NCBI GenBank assembly: GCA_907163375.1
Contig: CAJQUW010011313.1
Coordinates: forward strand, 134,501-198,500
Reading direction: 5' to 3'
DNA length: 64,000 nucleotides
Origin: Prostheceraeus crozeri
Taxonomy: Eukaryota; Platyhelminthes; Polycladida; Euryleptidae
This document shows, piece by piece, positions 11,562 to 21,945 of this stretch. The notes under the pieces were generated by a model, which was not told the DNA's origin, ran no database searches, and worked only from the letters and a program-made list of their open reading frames with translations. The position numbers were made by a program, and so were the translations under genes. The stretch's first letter is position 1. Each line of letters starts with the position of its first letter.

Positions 11562-12623
11562 GTGAGTAACACTTGATTTCCCTTCTTGGATAAAGTGATA
11601 ATTGTACTCAGTTAATCGCGTAATTAGTCCGGTTAGGTTACTTTGATGCCATCAAATTGATGGGCTAAAATATGTGAAGACGCAATTCCTGGAAATCCTA
11701 ATAGGAGGAGCTAGGAATTAGAACCATCCAAATGTGAGCATGCTCCTCGCAAATTGCATTGTTCAACATACTGTACTGATAGACGAATGAAAAACATCCT
11801 CAAACATGAAGGAATTCATGCTTCAGCAGACGCATGGTACCCAGAGTTCCGTTATTTTCCGCTTTTTAGAAAATTGTCCTTTATTTCTCGTTTTTTACTG
11901 ATTTTTCCGTTATTTCCTTTTTTCTTCACATTGTCATATGTATATCGCAAAATGCTGCTGAATCTTGTTGCCATATTCCTGGAACTTTCATAGTAACATT
12001 CAAATAAGTAGATTAAAGTGAAATGCGCTTAAGTACGATAATAATCTTAATCTCTCGCTTCAAGTATGAATATAATATGATTTTGAGGAGGTTCTACAAA
12101 GGGAATAGACTGCATGAGTGGGTCTATGAGATCCAACACAAGATATAAACGTGTGCTGCACTGAAAGTATTTAACCGAATGCCTTCTAATTTCATGACTT
12201 TGTCTCATTTAGCTATACCTATCCAAACGTGTATGAGTTAATTAATGTGTCTAAACCGAAAGCTGTTTTTCAGGCATGTCTCCGTTACTGCATGAATGGG
12301 TCCCTGAGACCCAAACCTACATGACCGTTATTATAAGCATTCTTCTTCTCAAAATAAACCGTCTTTGCTGCAATATCTTGCTGAATGCGTGCGTGTATGC
12401 ACTGTGTGAGTGTGTGGCATCGATTGTTACAACTTCCTGCTGTGCCTCGATAACAAACAAGCAATGTGCTGACTGCCTGATAGATAGAGATATATATCCA
12501 TGGACAACTAAAGAGAGAAGGACTCGTGTCTGTAGGCCATGCAAATGCATTATATGAACGGGAGAAAATGCAAGTATTGTACATAAATGGCTCTATCTTT
12601 TGAACCACTGGCCCGATTGATTT

Positions 12624-12875
12624 CATATTTGAAATACTGATGATTCAGGGCGAGAGCATCATTTCTTCTACTCATGCAACCCTAACATTCTCAAAACTAA
12701 AAAAGTTAGTCAGCGCGCAAAAATAAGTAACTCCATAAAAATTAAGAAAATACCTTGATTTTTATCGAGTTACTAATTTTCGCGCGCTGACTAACTTTTT
12801 TAGTTTGAGAATGTTAGGGTTGCATGAATAGAAGAAATGATGCTCTCGCCCTGCATCATCAGTAGTTCAAATATG
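12624..12875. mobile_element. Near-perfect hairpin (foldback) element
   Basis: The two halves are inverted copies of each other over about 120 bp each with under ten bases between them. CATATTTGAAATACTGATGA on the left matches the complement of the right end with a few substitutions, and the arms run through GAGCATCATTTCTTCT, GAATGTTAG and CAGCGCGC blocks. Such a long hairpin with almost no loop is typical of foldback elements or palindromic MITEs. It lies directly beside the piggyBac domain fragment. Confidence 0.8.
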
Positions 12876-13085
12876 ACTGACTACCGGAATTCCAGACGTC
12901 AAATGCTGAGACAGAGCAGCGTGGAGTCAAATCCTCATCCAGCTCTCTCTTCAGCCAGGCGAGCCAGATGCTCTGAATGTTGGAAGTCAAAGGTTGACAG
13001 AAAGACCAAATACTTATGCTGTATCTGTCAGACTCCCTGTGTTTGCAACATTCTCAATTCAAATATGATTCGTGCTAAACGTTGA
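12876..13085 (+). pseudogene. piggyBac transposase C-terminal zinc domain fragment
   Basis: The frame reads through VESNPHPALSSARRARCSEC, KSKVDRKTKYLCCICQTPCV and ends in TGA. This is the cysteine-rich C-terminal domain of piggyBac transposases (RCxxC, a Lys-Thr spacer, then CCxCxxPxC). Everything upstream of it has been lost or replaced by the hairpin element that abuts it. It differs from the domain of the first piggyBac copy, so the two belong to different families. Confidence 0.7.
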
Positions 13086-13741
13086 ATTTTTCGTATTTGC
13101 CAAATATACATACATGTATGTACAGAGACATTATAGGCCTAATGAGCATTTATTTACACCATTGATCAGTTTTTGTACATTGCCGATTTGACTAAATAGA
13201 TCATCAAGCTACATCAATAATAAAAACTTGCTATTACATGTATTTAAACGCACAGGACTACCTTTATGGGGCATGGGTCTCAGAGACCCACACTATGCAG
13301 AAACGGAGAAAAAAAGATCATGCATTCTAGGGTTAACGTATGCGTTTATACGCATGGGATGTTTCTGATGAAATCGAAAAATCTTTTCTATTTTTGCTGC
13401 TCCTGCATCATATCATCACAATCTGGGCTGTTTGTAGAAACATGGAGATCAATTCAGCAAAAGAAGGACAAGCTTTGAATGCACAAATTTCTTCTGAATT
13501 CTTCAGATCCGTTTAAGGGTGCAAAACTCAATGTTATCCTACTTTTTAGCTTTTTATCATTTCTGAACACACCGTTAAAATATTGCGCTCGTACTTTCAT
13601 GGACCAAATATTTGTGGTGCTTCTATTTTTTATGTTCATATAATCTATCATTTAGTACAAAAGTGCATTTTACAGATGCATCCACATTTAGTGAACAATA
13701 GGTCTATGGCAGTATTACTGTATCAAGTCCTTCGCTACATC

Positions 13742-13795
13742 TTAACCCTCATCGGCACACCTGTCTACCTGTGTAGACGCCATGTTTTTTGAAAC
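13742..13795 (+). repeat. Possible left end of a third piggyBac-type element
   Basis: TTAACCCTCATCGGCACACC is followed at once by the interrupted palindrome GTCTACCTGTGTAGAC. This repeats the arrangement of the other two elements: TTAA, short terminus, palindrome. TTCGGCACACTTGTATACC at 13928 is a diverged second copy. No right end was found. Confidence 0.35.
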
Positions 13796-14529
13796 AATGT
13801 AACTTCAAAAATGGTGATATCTTGATGAAATTTATTTTCCATGCTTATTTTTTAAGTATTATACTATCCTTAGAATTTCAGATCTAAAATCAATTTCGGT
13901 CATGTCAAATACGCATTATAATCATATTCGGCACACTTGTATACCTTTGCAGAAGTCAGTACTTAATGTACAAAAATGGATTTTCGGAAGATATAAGCTC
14001 TTGGTTCTGTTTGAGTGTCAGGCGTGTTTAGCTGTCTGAGAGAACATTTTACGGAAGTTCTTTTATGGGTCACAACGGTCAAAGTTCGTTTGGTCAAGTG
14101 AGGGATTGCCACAACAAAAACTATTGCACATGCAGATGCATCATGTTGCATTTGTGTTTTGTAAGTGACAGTCTGAAAGATATTCTACAGGGTATGTGGC
14201 GCTGGTCAGTCGAAGAAGTCAAAGTCCACTCCGCATTGGTTGAATCATTGCATAAGAAGAATTGGTTCATACATGATAGAAATATTTACTTCCAACTTCG
14301 GTAGGATATCATCGATCATTATTCTACGAAATTCAGCGACGTTCAATAGATTGGCGATCAACCTAAACCTTAGTTTGGTGCCTGTCTGCATAATATTATC
14401 ATAACATGCTCACATGAATGGTGAAATTAATTGTTTCGAAATTTTTTGAAGCTATGAAGTTACTGAACACAATCGAACATTTTTCAATAGTAAGTACTCA
14501 CGATGGTACTATTTAGTAGATGCTCATTG

Positions 14530-15395
14530 CTCATTGCAATTCATGAAGAATGTGAACCTAGGTAGCCTCACTTTTTGCTTCATCTGTTTAACGTCCTTTA
14601 CTCCATCTCCGTTGGGTTGGACGATGATTCTTCATGGAATGCCTCCAGGTGTTCAGATCGAGGGTTTAGGCTTCTTTGAGGCCCAATTGCCGACAGTCTG
14701 CGGACACTGCTTCTTCCCAGGTCTTTTTTGGGCGGTCTCTTGTTGGTTCGCTGATCTTCATTTTCCATACTTTCTTCACCCAATCGCTGCTATCTTTCCG
14801 CCGTATCATCGCAATCTGCGCACCCTCATGTCCCCACGACCGACAGCAGGCTCAGGTATGCCATAAGGTCTTCGCTGGCCACTCCATCTTCGAGAGACAC
14901 TCCACACATTCATCTGATCATCCTTCTGTCTGCTACCTCCATTCTCCTCTTTTCTACAGCTGTCAGAACCCATGTCTCTCTTCCGTAAGTCATACAGGCT
15001 CTGACGCATGAGTCGTAAATCTTGCCCTTCATCCAGTATGGAGTAGAACAACTGGTCAAGGGAGACGATATCTCACGGAATTTCGCCCCCCCCCACAGCC
15101 ACTCAATTCGCGCAGTCACAGCTGCCTCCGTTCCACCAACGGAATCCAACATGTCTCCCAAGTATCAGAAACGATTAACAGTGTTGCACCTGAGCATCTC
15201 CTGCCCTCTTCACTTGTTAATAATCGCGCCAATTCTTTCCTTCTCTCTTGAGATTGCCAAATGATCTTGCGGGCATTCTCCTTTACCTTTGCATATTCTT
15301 CTTTAATCACTTTTCGTCTTGAGTTCTCTTCCATATGGCGAATCGCATTCTCTTTTCTTCCACTGCTGCGTCTACTTCTTCGCACCACCATGTGT
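14530..15395 (-). pseudogene. LINE reverse transcriptase C-terminal part with internal deletion
   Basis: On minus, a basic helical segment that normally lies between endonuclease and reverse transcriptase (KVIKEEYAKVKENARKII) is joined near 15200 to the post-catalytic region. That region reads GDMLDSVGGTEAAVTARIE, AKFREISSPLTS, KGKIYDSCVRACMTYGRETW, RRMEVADRRMIRWMCGV and KKTWEEAV. The whole catalytic core, including the YxDD box, is missing between them. Several frame changes occur. The motifs match the abundant animal endonuclease/reverse-transcriptase LINEs with a DSCVRxCMxYGxETW block (RTE-like). It is antisense to AIFM1. Confidence 0.75.
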
Positions 15396-15629
15396 CAGTA
15401 TGTAACTTGGTGCACACTTCGTCTTGCCGCTAAGTGAAATAAGAAATGTAAGTCTAGCTCTAGATTATGTATTCAACAACTCAAATATTCTATTCTTCAT
15501 TTGTGTCGCATTAATGTGAATTAATCTGTAAACGAGATTAAAATCTTTTTCAAATCAATCGTATAGGTGGCGCTATCAAAGTGCCGATTACGAGTGAGCT
15601 GCTCATAGTTGAGAAGAACGGTAGAGCAC

Positions 15630-15767
15630 ATGCAAAAAGCGAGCGATGAATTTCGACGAGATCAGCAAACGTCTTTTATCGAACGACAAAGCTTGGAAAA
15701 AGAAAGGAAAGAAATATTAAATGGAATCGAAGTTGCTGATCTTCAGACAGAAGTAGTAAACTCTTGA
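15630..15767 (+). other. Short open frame, coiled-coil-like, unassigned
   Basis: A 45-codon frame beginning MQKASDEFRRDQQTSFIERQ and continuing SLEKERKEILNGIEVADL has the heptad-like, Glu/Lys/Arg-rich look of a coiled coil and no bias toward stop-rich DNA. It lies between two LINE relics in the AIFM1 intron and is probably a scrap of another transposon gene. No family is recognised. Confidence 0.25.
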
Positions 15768-15903
15768 CGGGAGACTGCTGTCGACAGTACAGTAGATATA
15801 TAAAAAGAGAAGATCATGCATGGACAGGAATTGATTCACACGAGTTTGAAAAGATAGACGGAACTTAAAAGTGGAATTGGATGGTGTAAATCAAAATGAC
15901 AAT

Positions 15904-15938
15904 GACTTTACTCACTCTCACTCACTCTCACTCACTCA
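15904..15938. repeat. Short CTCA/CTCT-type microsatellite
   Basis: A run of ACTCACTCTC units about 35 bp long, next to the 3' end of the LINE relic at 15983. Confidence 0.7.
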
Positions 15939-15982
15939 TTCCTTTTTGCGTCCTTTTCTTCCAGAAGATGCTGGGTTAAACG

Positions 15983-16420
15983 TTAGCTGCTTGAGTATGG
16001 ACTTCCATTTCGGTGTATCACGGGCGTCCGCTTCCTAGGATCCAACACGTTTGAGGTCATCTCCACTTGTTCCCAGGTCTTCTTTTGTCTTCCTGCTCCT
16101 GTCTTACCATCTACTTCCATCCACATAACTTTTCTGATCCGCTCTGTCTCATCCCTTCTTACCACGTGGCCAAACCGACGAAGTATTTGCCTTCTCGTGA
16201 CGTCTGTTCTCAAGACCCATTGCTTTTCTGATGCTGTCATTCGATTTCCTGTCCGATAGTCTGACACCACACATTCACCTTAGCATTCGCATCTCCTCAC
16301 GCTCAAGTCTTCTCATCGGATGAAAGCAACGGCCATGACTCGCAACTTATAAAGCATAGCTTGCCGCACACAGGCTCCATATACGCGCCCTTGGTTCTCA
16401 AAGATGGCTCTTCAGTAGAT
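15983..16420 (-). pseudogene. Second LINE 3' end (RTE-like)
   Basis: The minus strand encodes ACVRQAMLYKLRVMA, an interrupted DLSVRRCEC region and then an open frame with TRRQILRRFGHVVRRDE and KTGAGRQKKTWEQVE. These are the terminal motifs of the same broad LINE group as the neighbour at 14530-15395. The sequences are too different for a simple duplication. It is antisense to AIFM1 and truncated upstream. Confidence 0.7.
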
Positions 16421-19400
16421 TCCAACTTATGATATACATGTATATGCACATTCACTATACTGCTTTGTTATTACAGTCAGTTTCTCCACTTCCTCAGATT
16501 GACAGAGGCCAATAATGCGGAGGAGGGGTGATGCAAAGGCAAATAGTATCATTTTTATGAAAGTCTGCGCGAACTGTTGAAGAGTACTTTCTTCCTTCAT
16601 GTTGACAGTTGATTTGTAGCGTCTCACTTGTGTTCTAATTTCATGTGCTAACTTCAAATCATAACCCTTTCGTTAGATACTTTATGTACAATTTGTTTGA
16701 TACACGAAATACAATGTGATTTGATGAAGTGAATCAATGGGATTAGACAAGAAATATTAACAAGATTTTCAACCATGGATGGCTTCATATATTCAAATAA
16801 TGAGCGTAAAGCGTCAACTGGTGGAAAATACATGAATGACGCTGTGCAGCAAACTTAACGTATTCCTTTATTTTTCCGTTATTATTCTTCAGTAATTGCG
16901 CTGGGAACCCTGCAGACGTGAATGGAATGAAACCCACAGCTAGGTCTCATAATGGCCAAGTGACCAAATAACTTATCTCATAACAGCTAAAAAATATTAC
17001 ATAACTTAGAAAGTCCTTCAGAATCTCTTTATCGATTAGCAGATAATTTTAGTGTGTTGCTCTTGTCGTGAATCTGGACCGTTTGCGTCAACAATAATCC
17101 TCCACTGCAGTGAGTCGACCAGAGTGAGTTTTTGAGGAAATGGTAGAAATTGTGTACCTTTTAGTTAATAGTTTTATACATGTACTAAACGCTAATTAGT
17201 GAATACAGATCCTGTGATTAAATTTTTAGCACTATGCCTTTGAATAGGTTCACTGAATCATCACCATGTATACCAAGGACTACAATTTTCAGTAAATTTG
17301 TTAAATCAGGCAGAAATTTTGTTGCGCTTGGTAATTCGTCAAAGAATTCAATAAAAATAAAGTGAATGGGGGTAGGGATTTCAAGATTCTCCGAATTTTT
17401 TAATGGCATGGGAATAGGGATTTGTTAGTTTTTTACAAGTCATGGCATACAACTTGTAGTTTATCAAACATTCGGACTGAAACATAATTCCATTTTCTAG
17501 CACAATTACGTATTCTAACACATGAGCCTTTGTTATTAGCTTTTGACAATTGTCCTTTTAATAGATTAACATTAAATGAAATTCTATCAATCAGATAATC
17601 ATTAAAAATCACAAGATATTTTGAAAAAAATTGTTCAATTTGACCCTCAAAGTCGAAAACAAATCTGTTCTTTTCCTCGACCAAGATGTATAATATGCCT
17701 TTATAGTAGACACACGGCTATTTTTTAGACAACAGTCGACCATTGACTGCGTTATGCTAAGTGTCGAAATTCAAAGTTGTTTTGCCCCCATTATTGGTGT
17801 CAGTATAAGTGTGGCTCGTCTGATTATCTGTAGATGCAGGTCAAGTAAGTAAAAAGTAAGTCTGTAGGACTATATCAGATGCACCAATGAGAATGAGTAT
17901 GCTAGCTAAAGACATTGATAAAGCAAATCTCAGAATGAGTGAAGCTCTGTCCTGTAATGAACTCAAGGGAGGCGTTGAGTGACTTATTTATATGATCTGA
18001 TCATCATCGTGGATGCATATATTCATTCCTAAGTATAATTATCCCACTCTTGAATTTAGAATTTCCCTTCTATTTACATTAATATTTTTTGTACCGCTAT
18101 TTGATCCTGATGTTGGTTGTGACATTGAAATATTGGTCTAGTGACTGTGTAACGAATTTAAATTGCATCTTTTTACTATTTCAGTGCTTCATTTTACTAA
18201 CTGTCAATAACGTACTTACGAAGAAAGGAATCTGCATGGTTTAATTCGATTATAAGGTAGCCGATTATAAAATACAATATTTGTTAATCACATGCACGAT
18301 TCCGAAAATTCTAAAATTCGTCTAGTGTGCGACTACCAGTCCGAAAACATTCCATTCCGATAGCTCTATTAATGCAATCTATATTTCCAAATATAAATGG
18401 AATTTTCATTTTTGTTCTGCGATGACTATTTGGAAAGTTGAATTGTCCATTCTTACAGTTTTGAAAATGATGAACTGTGTTTGGAAACAGCTGTTCGCTA
18501 AATGGCTAAATAGTGTAGATAGATGGAGAATTTCAATAATGTAGTGCTATGACGCTGACTTCTGCAGCTGATAAGTATTTTCTTTTCATCTCGTAACAAA
18601 AGACACACACGGCTATTTTTTAGTCAAATGCATCGTGTGCATCAAATGCATCATATGAGATTATTTTTTGATAGCGCTAGTTTATAGAGTGATGAGATAT
18701 ATCGATATCTATACATAATGTATATATCTACACAAATGAGATATCGATGGATGAAAGGGTGCAGTGATGCTATTGAGAGTCGAAGTCACGAAGTCGTGGT
18801 TGATGATTTGGTGTCATGGTTGTTTTCGTAGATGCATGTGGTCATCGCAAAAATTAAAATTTGCCATAATTTCTAGAAAACATCAACTGGCAATGTGTCA
18901 AGATTCGCGAAGGCTGAAAACAATGATTGGAAATTCAAAGAAACTGAAGTTTAGCATTGTTTTTATAACATGCTTCAATCAGCGGTGGAGGATATTGTGA
19001 CTTGCTTCAAGTAAATGTACTCGCAAGATATCTCGATTCTTAATAGTTGTTGCAAACCGGTGGTTACATTGATGTGTTTCATTTTTCATTTCTATGAGAG
19101 GCTATGAGAGTTATTGTCGCAGTTCATTTATACATGATGAAAAAGCGAGCAAATATATTTAGTGACTAATGTTCGTTATGAGTGAAAAGTGCAATTATGG
19201 TAGTTCTTCCTCCATAATCAAAAGGAGGATTATATAAATGAAATACTATTGGGTATTAGCAAATTTCGGCAATAGCTTTGTCAAGGTAAATTAATGAAGT
19301 TTATAATTCGATTGAACAATTGTACATAATACGTACAACACTAGCTATTACGACGAGAATGTGGTAATGTGAATTCGTTTGATTGTGGAAGGTCACAATA

Positions 19401-19546
19401 TGACAAATTTAAATCATTCATACAAAAGATGGTGGATGTTGTTAACAGTACAATCATCATTCATGTATTCGTGTATACATACTCACGAATGCGTTTGAAT
19501 GTAATTGTAGTTAGTAATTAATTCTGATTGTTAAACGCATTTTCAG

Positions 19547-20368
19547 ATTCTCAAATCAGATGAAGTCACCGGAGCCAAATGGGATGCAGAGAACAATCGT
19601 GTTGACGTTACTTTCCAGAAGAATGAAACTATCTCCGCTGACTATCTAATAGTGTCAGTGGGTCTCGAAGCTAATACACAGTTAGCAGACAGTGCTGGAC
19701 TCGAAGTGGATTCTACTCGAGGCGGCTTCCTAGTCAATGCTGAGTTAGAAGCTCGTGGTGGTGTTTATGCTGCTGGAGATGCATGCTCCTACTACGATCT
19801 TCTGCTGGGTCGTCGTCGGGTTGAACATATCAATCACGCTGAAGAGAGTGGACGAATAGCTGGGCGCAATATGGCTGGTGAACACGTGCCTTATCATCAC
19901 CAGAGTTCTTTCTGGTCTACTCTCGGGCGTGAAATCAGCTGGGATGCTATTGGTTTGATTGACTCTAATCTTGAAACTCAAGCCTTCTTCGCTTTGGACG
20001 AAGGTGATGAAGACAAAATTGACTGCTCTAAGCCCGGTGTTGTTTTTTACTTAAAGGCAGGCAAATTAGTGGGAGTGCTACTGTGGAATCTGCCGGACGA
20101 TATCTATAATGACAGTAAACGTTTTGCTCCTTCTCGTTTGAATGTGGTTAGGAAGATTTTAGATGACCGTCGTAGTTATAATGTTGATGATTTAGCCAAA
20201 TTGGCGCGAGATTTTGACTTGCACGAAGTTGTAGCCCAGGAATACGAGGAATTGAGGGAATATATGGAAAAGAAGGAAGCAGAGAAAAAGGCAAAGACTG
20301 ACCAAGACTCTAAGAGTTCTTCTGAGGGGGAAAAAGATGACTCAAAAACCATTCCGTTAAAGGAATGA
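19547..20368 (+). CDS. AIFM1: Apoptosis-inducing factor 1, mitochondrial; final coding exon (residues 430-702)
   Basis: This exon completes AIFM1 in the same phase, reading ILKSDEVTGAKWDAENN directly after the GVK of the first exon. It holds the end of the NADH domain (VSVGLEANTQLA), the last FAD-contact motif VYAAGDA (Gly506-Asp507), the conserved LGRRRVEHINHAEESG and the YHHQSSFWSTLG segment. The C-terminal domain follows, with GVVFYLKAGKLVGVLLW and DDLAKLARDFDLHE. The roughly 50-residue PEST-like insertion of the vertebrate protein is reduced here to a short acidic loop (DEGDEDKIDCSK). After the usual terminus there is an extra charged tail of about 47 residues (EELREYMEKKEAEKKAK, then Ser/Glu/Asp-rich) that I do not know from vertebrate AIF. 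The stop is TGA at 20366. Confidence 0.95.
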   Translation: MLKSDEVTGAKWDAENNRVDVTFQKNETISADYLIVSVGLEANTQLADSAGLEVDSTRGGFLVNAELEARGGVYAAGDACSYYDLLLGRRRVEHINHAEESGRIAGRNMAGEHVPYHHQSSFWSTLGREISWDAIGLIDSNLETQAFFALDEGDEDKIDCSKPGVVFYLKAGKLVGVLLWNLPDDIYNDSKRFAPSRLNVVRKILDDRRSYNVDDLAKLARDFDLHEVVAQEYEELREYMEKKEAEKKAKTDQDSKSSSEGEKDDSKTIPLKE

Positions 20369-21290
20369 TGTCCTTTACACTTTGATGACTCAAATGCATA
20401 TTAGGATTATTCTTTGTACATTTTCTTGGTGTCCTCACTCAGATTAGTCTATAAGAAAGTGTGTTGTGAACTTTTATACAATCTTTTCTGATAATGACCA
20501 TCCTTGTCTTGACCTTTTGTCAGGGGAATATATCATAACGATGAGTGGATCAAATTCCAGTTTTTCCTTTATCTCATGTACAGGCATAGACTGATTGCCG
20601 AACTGGCTAATTCCTTATAAATATTTCAATCAATGAAGCTGCTTTTAGAAACGATTTTTTGCGATTTTTCGAATTTAATCGAATTTTCGGGCATTCACAA
20701 TAAGTGCATTCATTTCTATAACCCACAACGATGTAAAACTTTAGTTCAGATACTTCATTTTGTAATCAACATTCATGTTGCGGGCCCTGAGACTTACATG
20801 TAGAATATTTGTTTAGACATGTCCTGGAAATCTTGAATAATTTATCCAAAATGTTCAATATTCTGGTACTTCTACTCTCCCCCCCCACATTTTCCAATTT
20901 TTCCAAATTCATGAAATTTCGTCAAGCTTAGTCACATTGGACTAAGAAAAGACTTGATTTGTCACTGAGTGATAGTACAGCACCACTGAGAAGTCTCACT
21001 TGAACTCTGGGATGAAGGATTGGTCCCTTGGATACCCAGTAAAATACAGGATACAGCTGTGATCATGAACTTCGTGGGATTGTTGTCTACACTTACAGTA
21101 AACGATCAAGCAAGTGCTCTAATTTTCTACAAACCAGAGGAATTTTACACACTCAACGCTTTTGTGACGATAGTAAAGCTGCACTTAGGAGCAAGAGAAG
21201 ATCGCTGACGATGTAGCACTCACGGGTGTCAACAACAAGAATGTTATCCATTGAGAGAGGCCACAAAACCAGGTATTGGCTAAATTCGAA
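20369..21290. other. AIFM1 3' flank
   Basis: This should contain the AIFM1 3' UTR. No canonical AATAAA is seen close after the stop codon, so the polyadenylation site is not placed. A run of eight C residues occurs near 20881. An open frame at 21020-21208 has no recognisable motif. Confidence 0.4.
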
Positions 21291-21295
21291 TTTCT

Positions 21296-21345
21296 ATTAG
21301 GCATGGCCTTTCAACCGGCCCAGCCGGTCATCGTCAGGCAAGTGA
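21296..21345 (-). ncRNA. Hammerhead-ribozyme-like fold, copy A (degenerate)
   Basis: On minus, CTGACGA is followed by a hairpin ACCGGC/GCCGGT and then GAAA, the order of a hammerhead core. AGGC-CAT-GCCT can close stem III. Stem I is not evident, and an extra base or two separates the core from stem II, so self-cleavage is doubtful. Confidence 0.4.
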
Positions 21346-21558
21346 CTCCAGACAACAGACTGGTCACTCACCAACAGTCGCAAAGCACAGCTCACTTGAC
21401 AGGTTGCAGCATCAAAAAATTACAGCATAGAAATTGAAGACAGGCTTAAGAAAATAGAGACCGTAAACATGAAATAAATGGAAATCATACTACTACAGAG
21501 GAGGAGATAAGTAACAAGGCATAGTAAGCAAAAGCAAGAATTGGAAAGAAAGTCAAAG

Positions 21559-21930
21559 TTACCGAAACCAAAGATCACTGATGCGGTGCTTGGTGCGATT
21601 AGAGGAAGATAGCGTCTTCGTCCACCACGATTCTTTTATCACTCTCTTCCTGCAGTTACTCTCCCTGTCTATCACCTTCATCTCTTCAAAATTTACTGAA
21701 TGCGAGTAGTCGTGAGCGTGTTGAGCCACTTCAGAGCGCATGGTGTCAATGTCTCGAACAGCCTTCATATGCTCTCGCCTTCGTTCATCCAACGTTCGTG
21801 AGGATTCTCCAACATAGCTCCAGCTACATCCCTCTGAGCCACAAGGCAGTTGGTAGATGATCCCCAACTCGGTGGCAGGCACGGGTCGCTTCTTAACCAG
21901 CTGCTGTCGAAGAGTAGAGGTAGGCTTCAT
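21559..21930 (-). pseudogene. GIY-YIG endonuclease domain of a Penelope-like element
   Basis: An open frame of 123 codons. The nuclease module begins with ELGIIYQLPCG (the GIY strand) and continues to SWSYVGESSRTLDERRREH (the YIG strand, here YVG, and the helix with the catalytic Arg). It then has HAHDYSHSVNFEEMKVIDRE and a final RKRVIKESWW with the conserved Glu. These are the parts of the endonuclease that sits C-terminal to the reverse transcriptase in Penelope-like elements and nicks the target. The domain itself is unbroken, but the reverse transcriptase half is missing, so the gene is a remnant. It is clearly different in sequence from the domain of copy B. Confidence 0.82.
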
Positions 21931-21945
21931 TCCCTAGAATGAAGC

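Larger units (their letters stand above)
12110..13336 (+). mobile_element. Second piggyBac-type element, internally deleted
   Basis: The right end is AGGGTTAAC with TTAA at 13333-13336, preceded inward by a GCATGATC stretch and the palindrome GGGTCTCAGAGACCC at 13275. The matching left palindrome GGGTCCCTGAGACCC is at 12298, with the shared neighbour CTCCGTT-CTGCAT in inverted orientation. A further imperfect copy sits at 12120. A TTAACCGAATGC at 12171 could be the left terminus. The element contains only the C-terminal end of a transposase and a hairpin insertion, so it is non-autonomous. The left boundary is uncertain. Confidence 0.6.
11562..19546 (+). other. AIFM1: AIFM1 intron, about 8 kb, phase 0
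   Basis: The donor is GTGAGT and the acceptor is TTAAACGCATTTTCAG. It is the only intron found within the AIFM1 coding sequence. It holds a piggyBac relic with a hairpin element, a possible further piggyBac end, and two LINE 3' ends, both antisense to the gene. The stretches 13800-14520 and 16425-19540 show nothing else except short repeats. Confidence 0.9.
21296..21945 (-). mobile_element. 5'-truncated Penelope-like element (copy A)
   Basis: This minus-strand segment has the GIY-YIG endonuclease end of a Penelope-like element followed, 220 bp downstream, by a hammerhead-like fold at its 3' end. Nothing resembling the reverse transcriptase precedes the endonuclease, so the copy is truncated near 21945. 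It lies just downstream of, and in the same orientation as, the longer copy B. Confidence 0.65.

Noticed and set aside
11829..16925. Similar words (ACCCAGAGTTCCGTTATTTTCC near 11840 in part, CCGTTATTATTC and CTGGGAACCCTG near 16876-16913) as ends of one hAT element
   Set aside because: Similarity is short, the span would include a piggyBac and two LINE relics, and no duplication flanks it.
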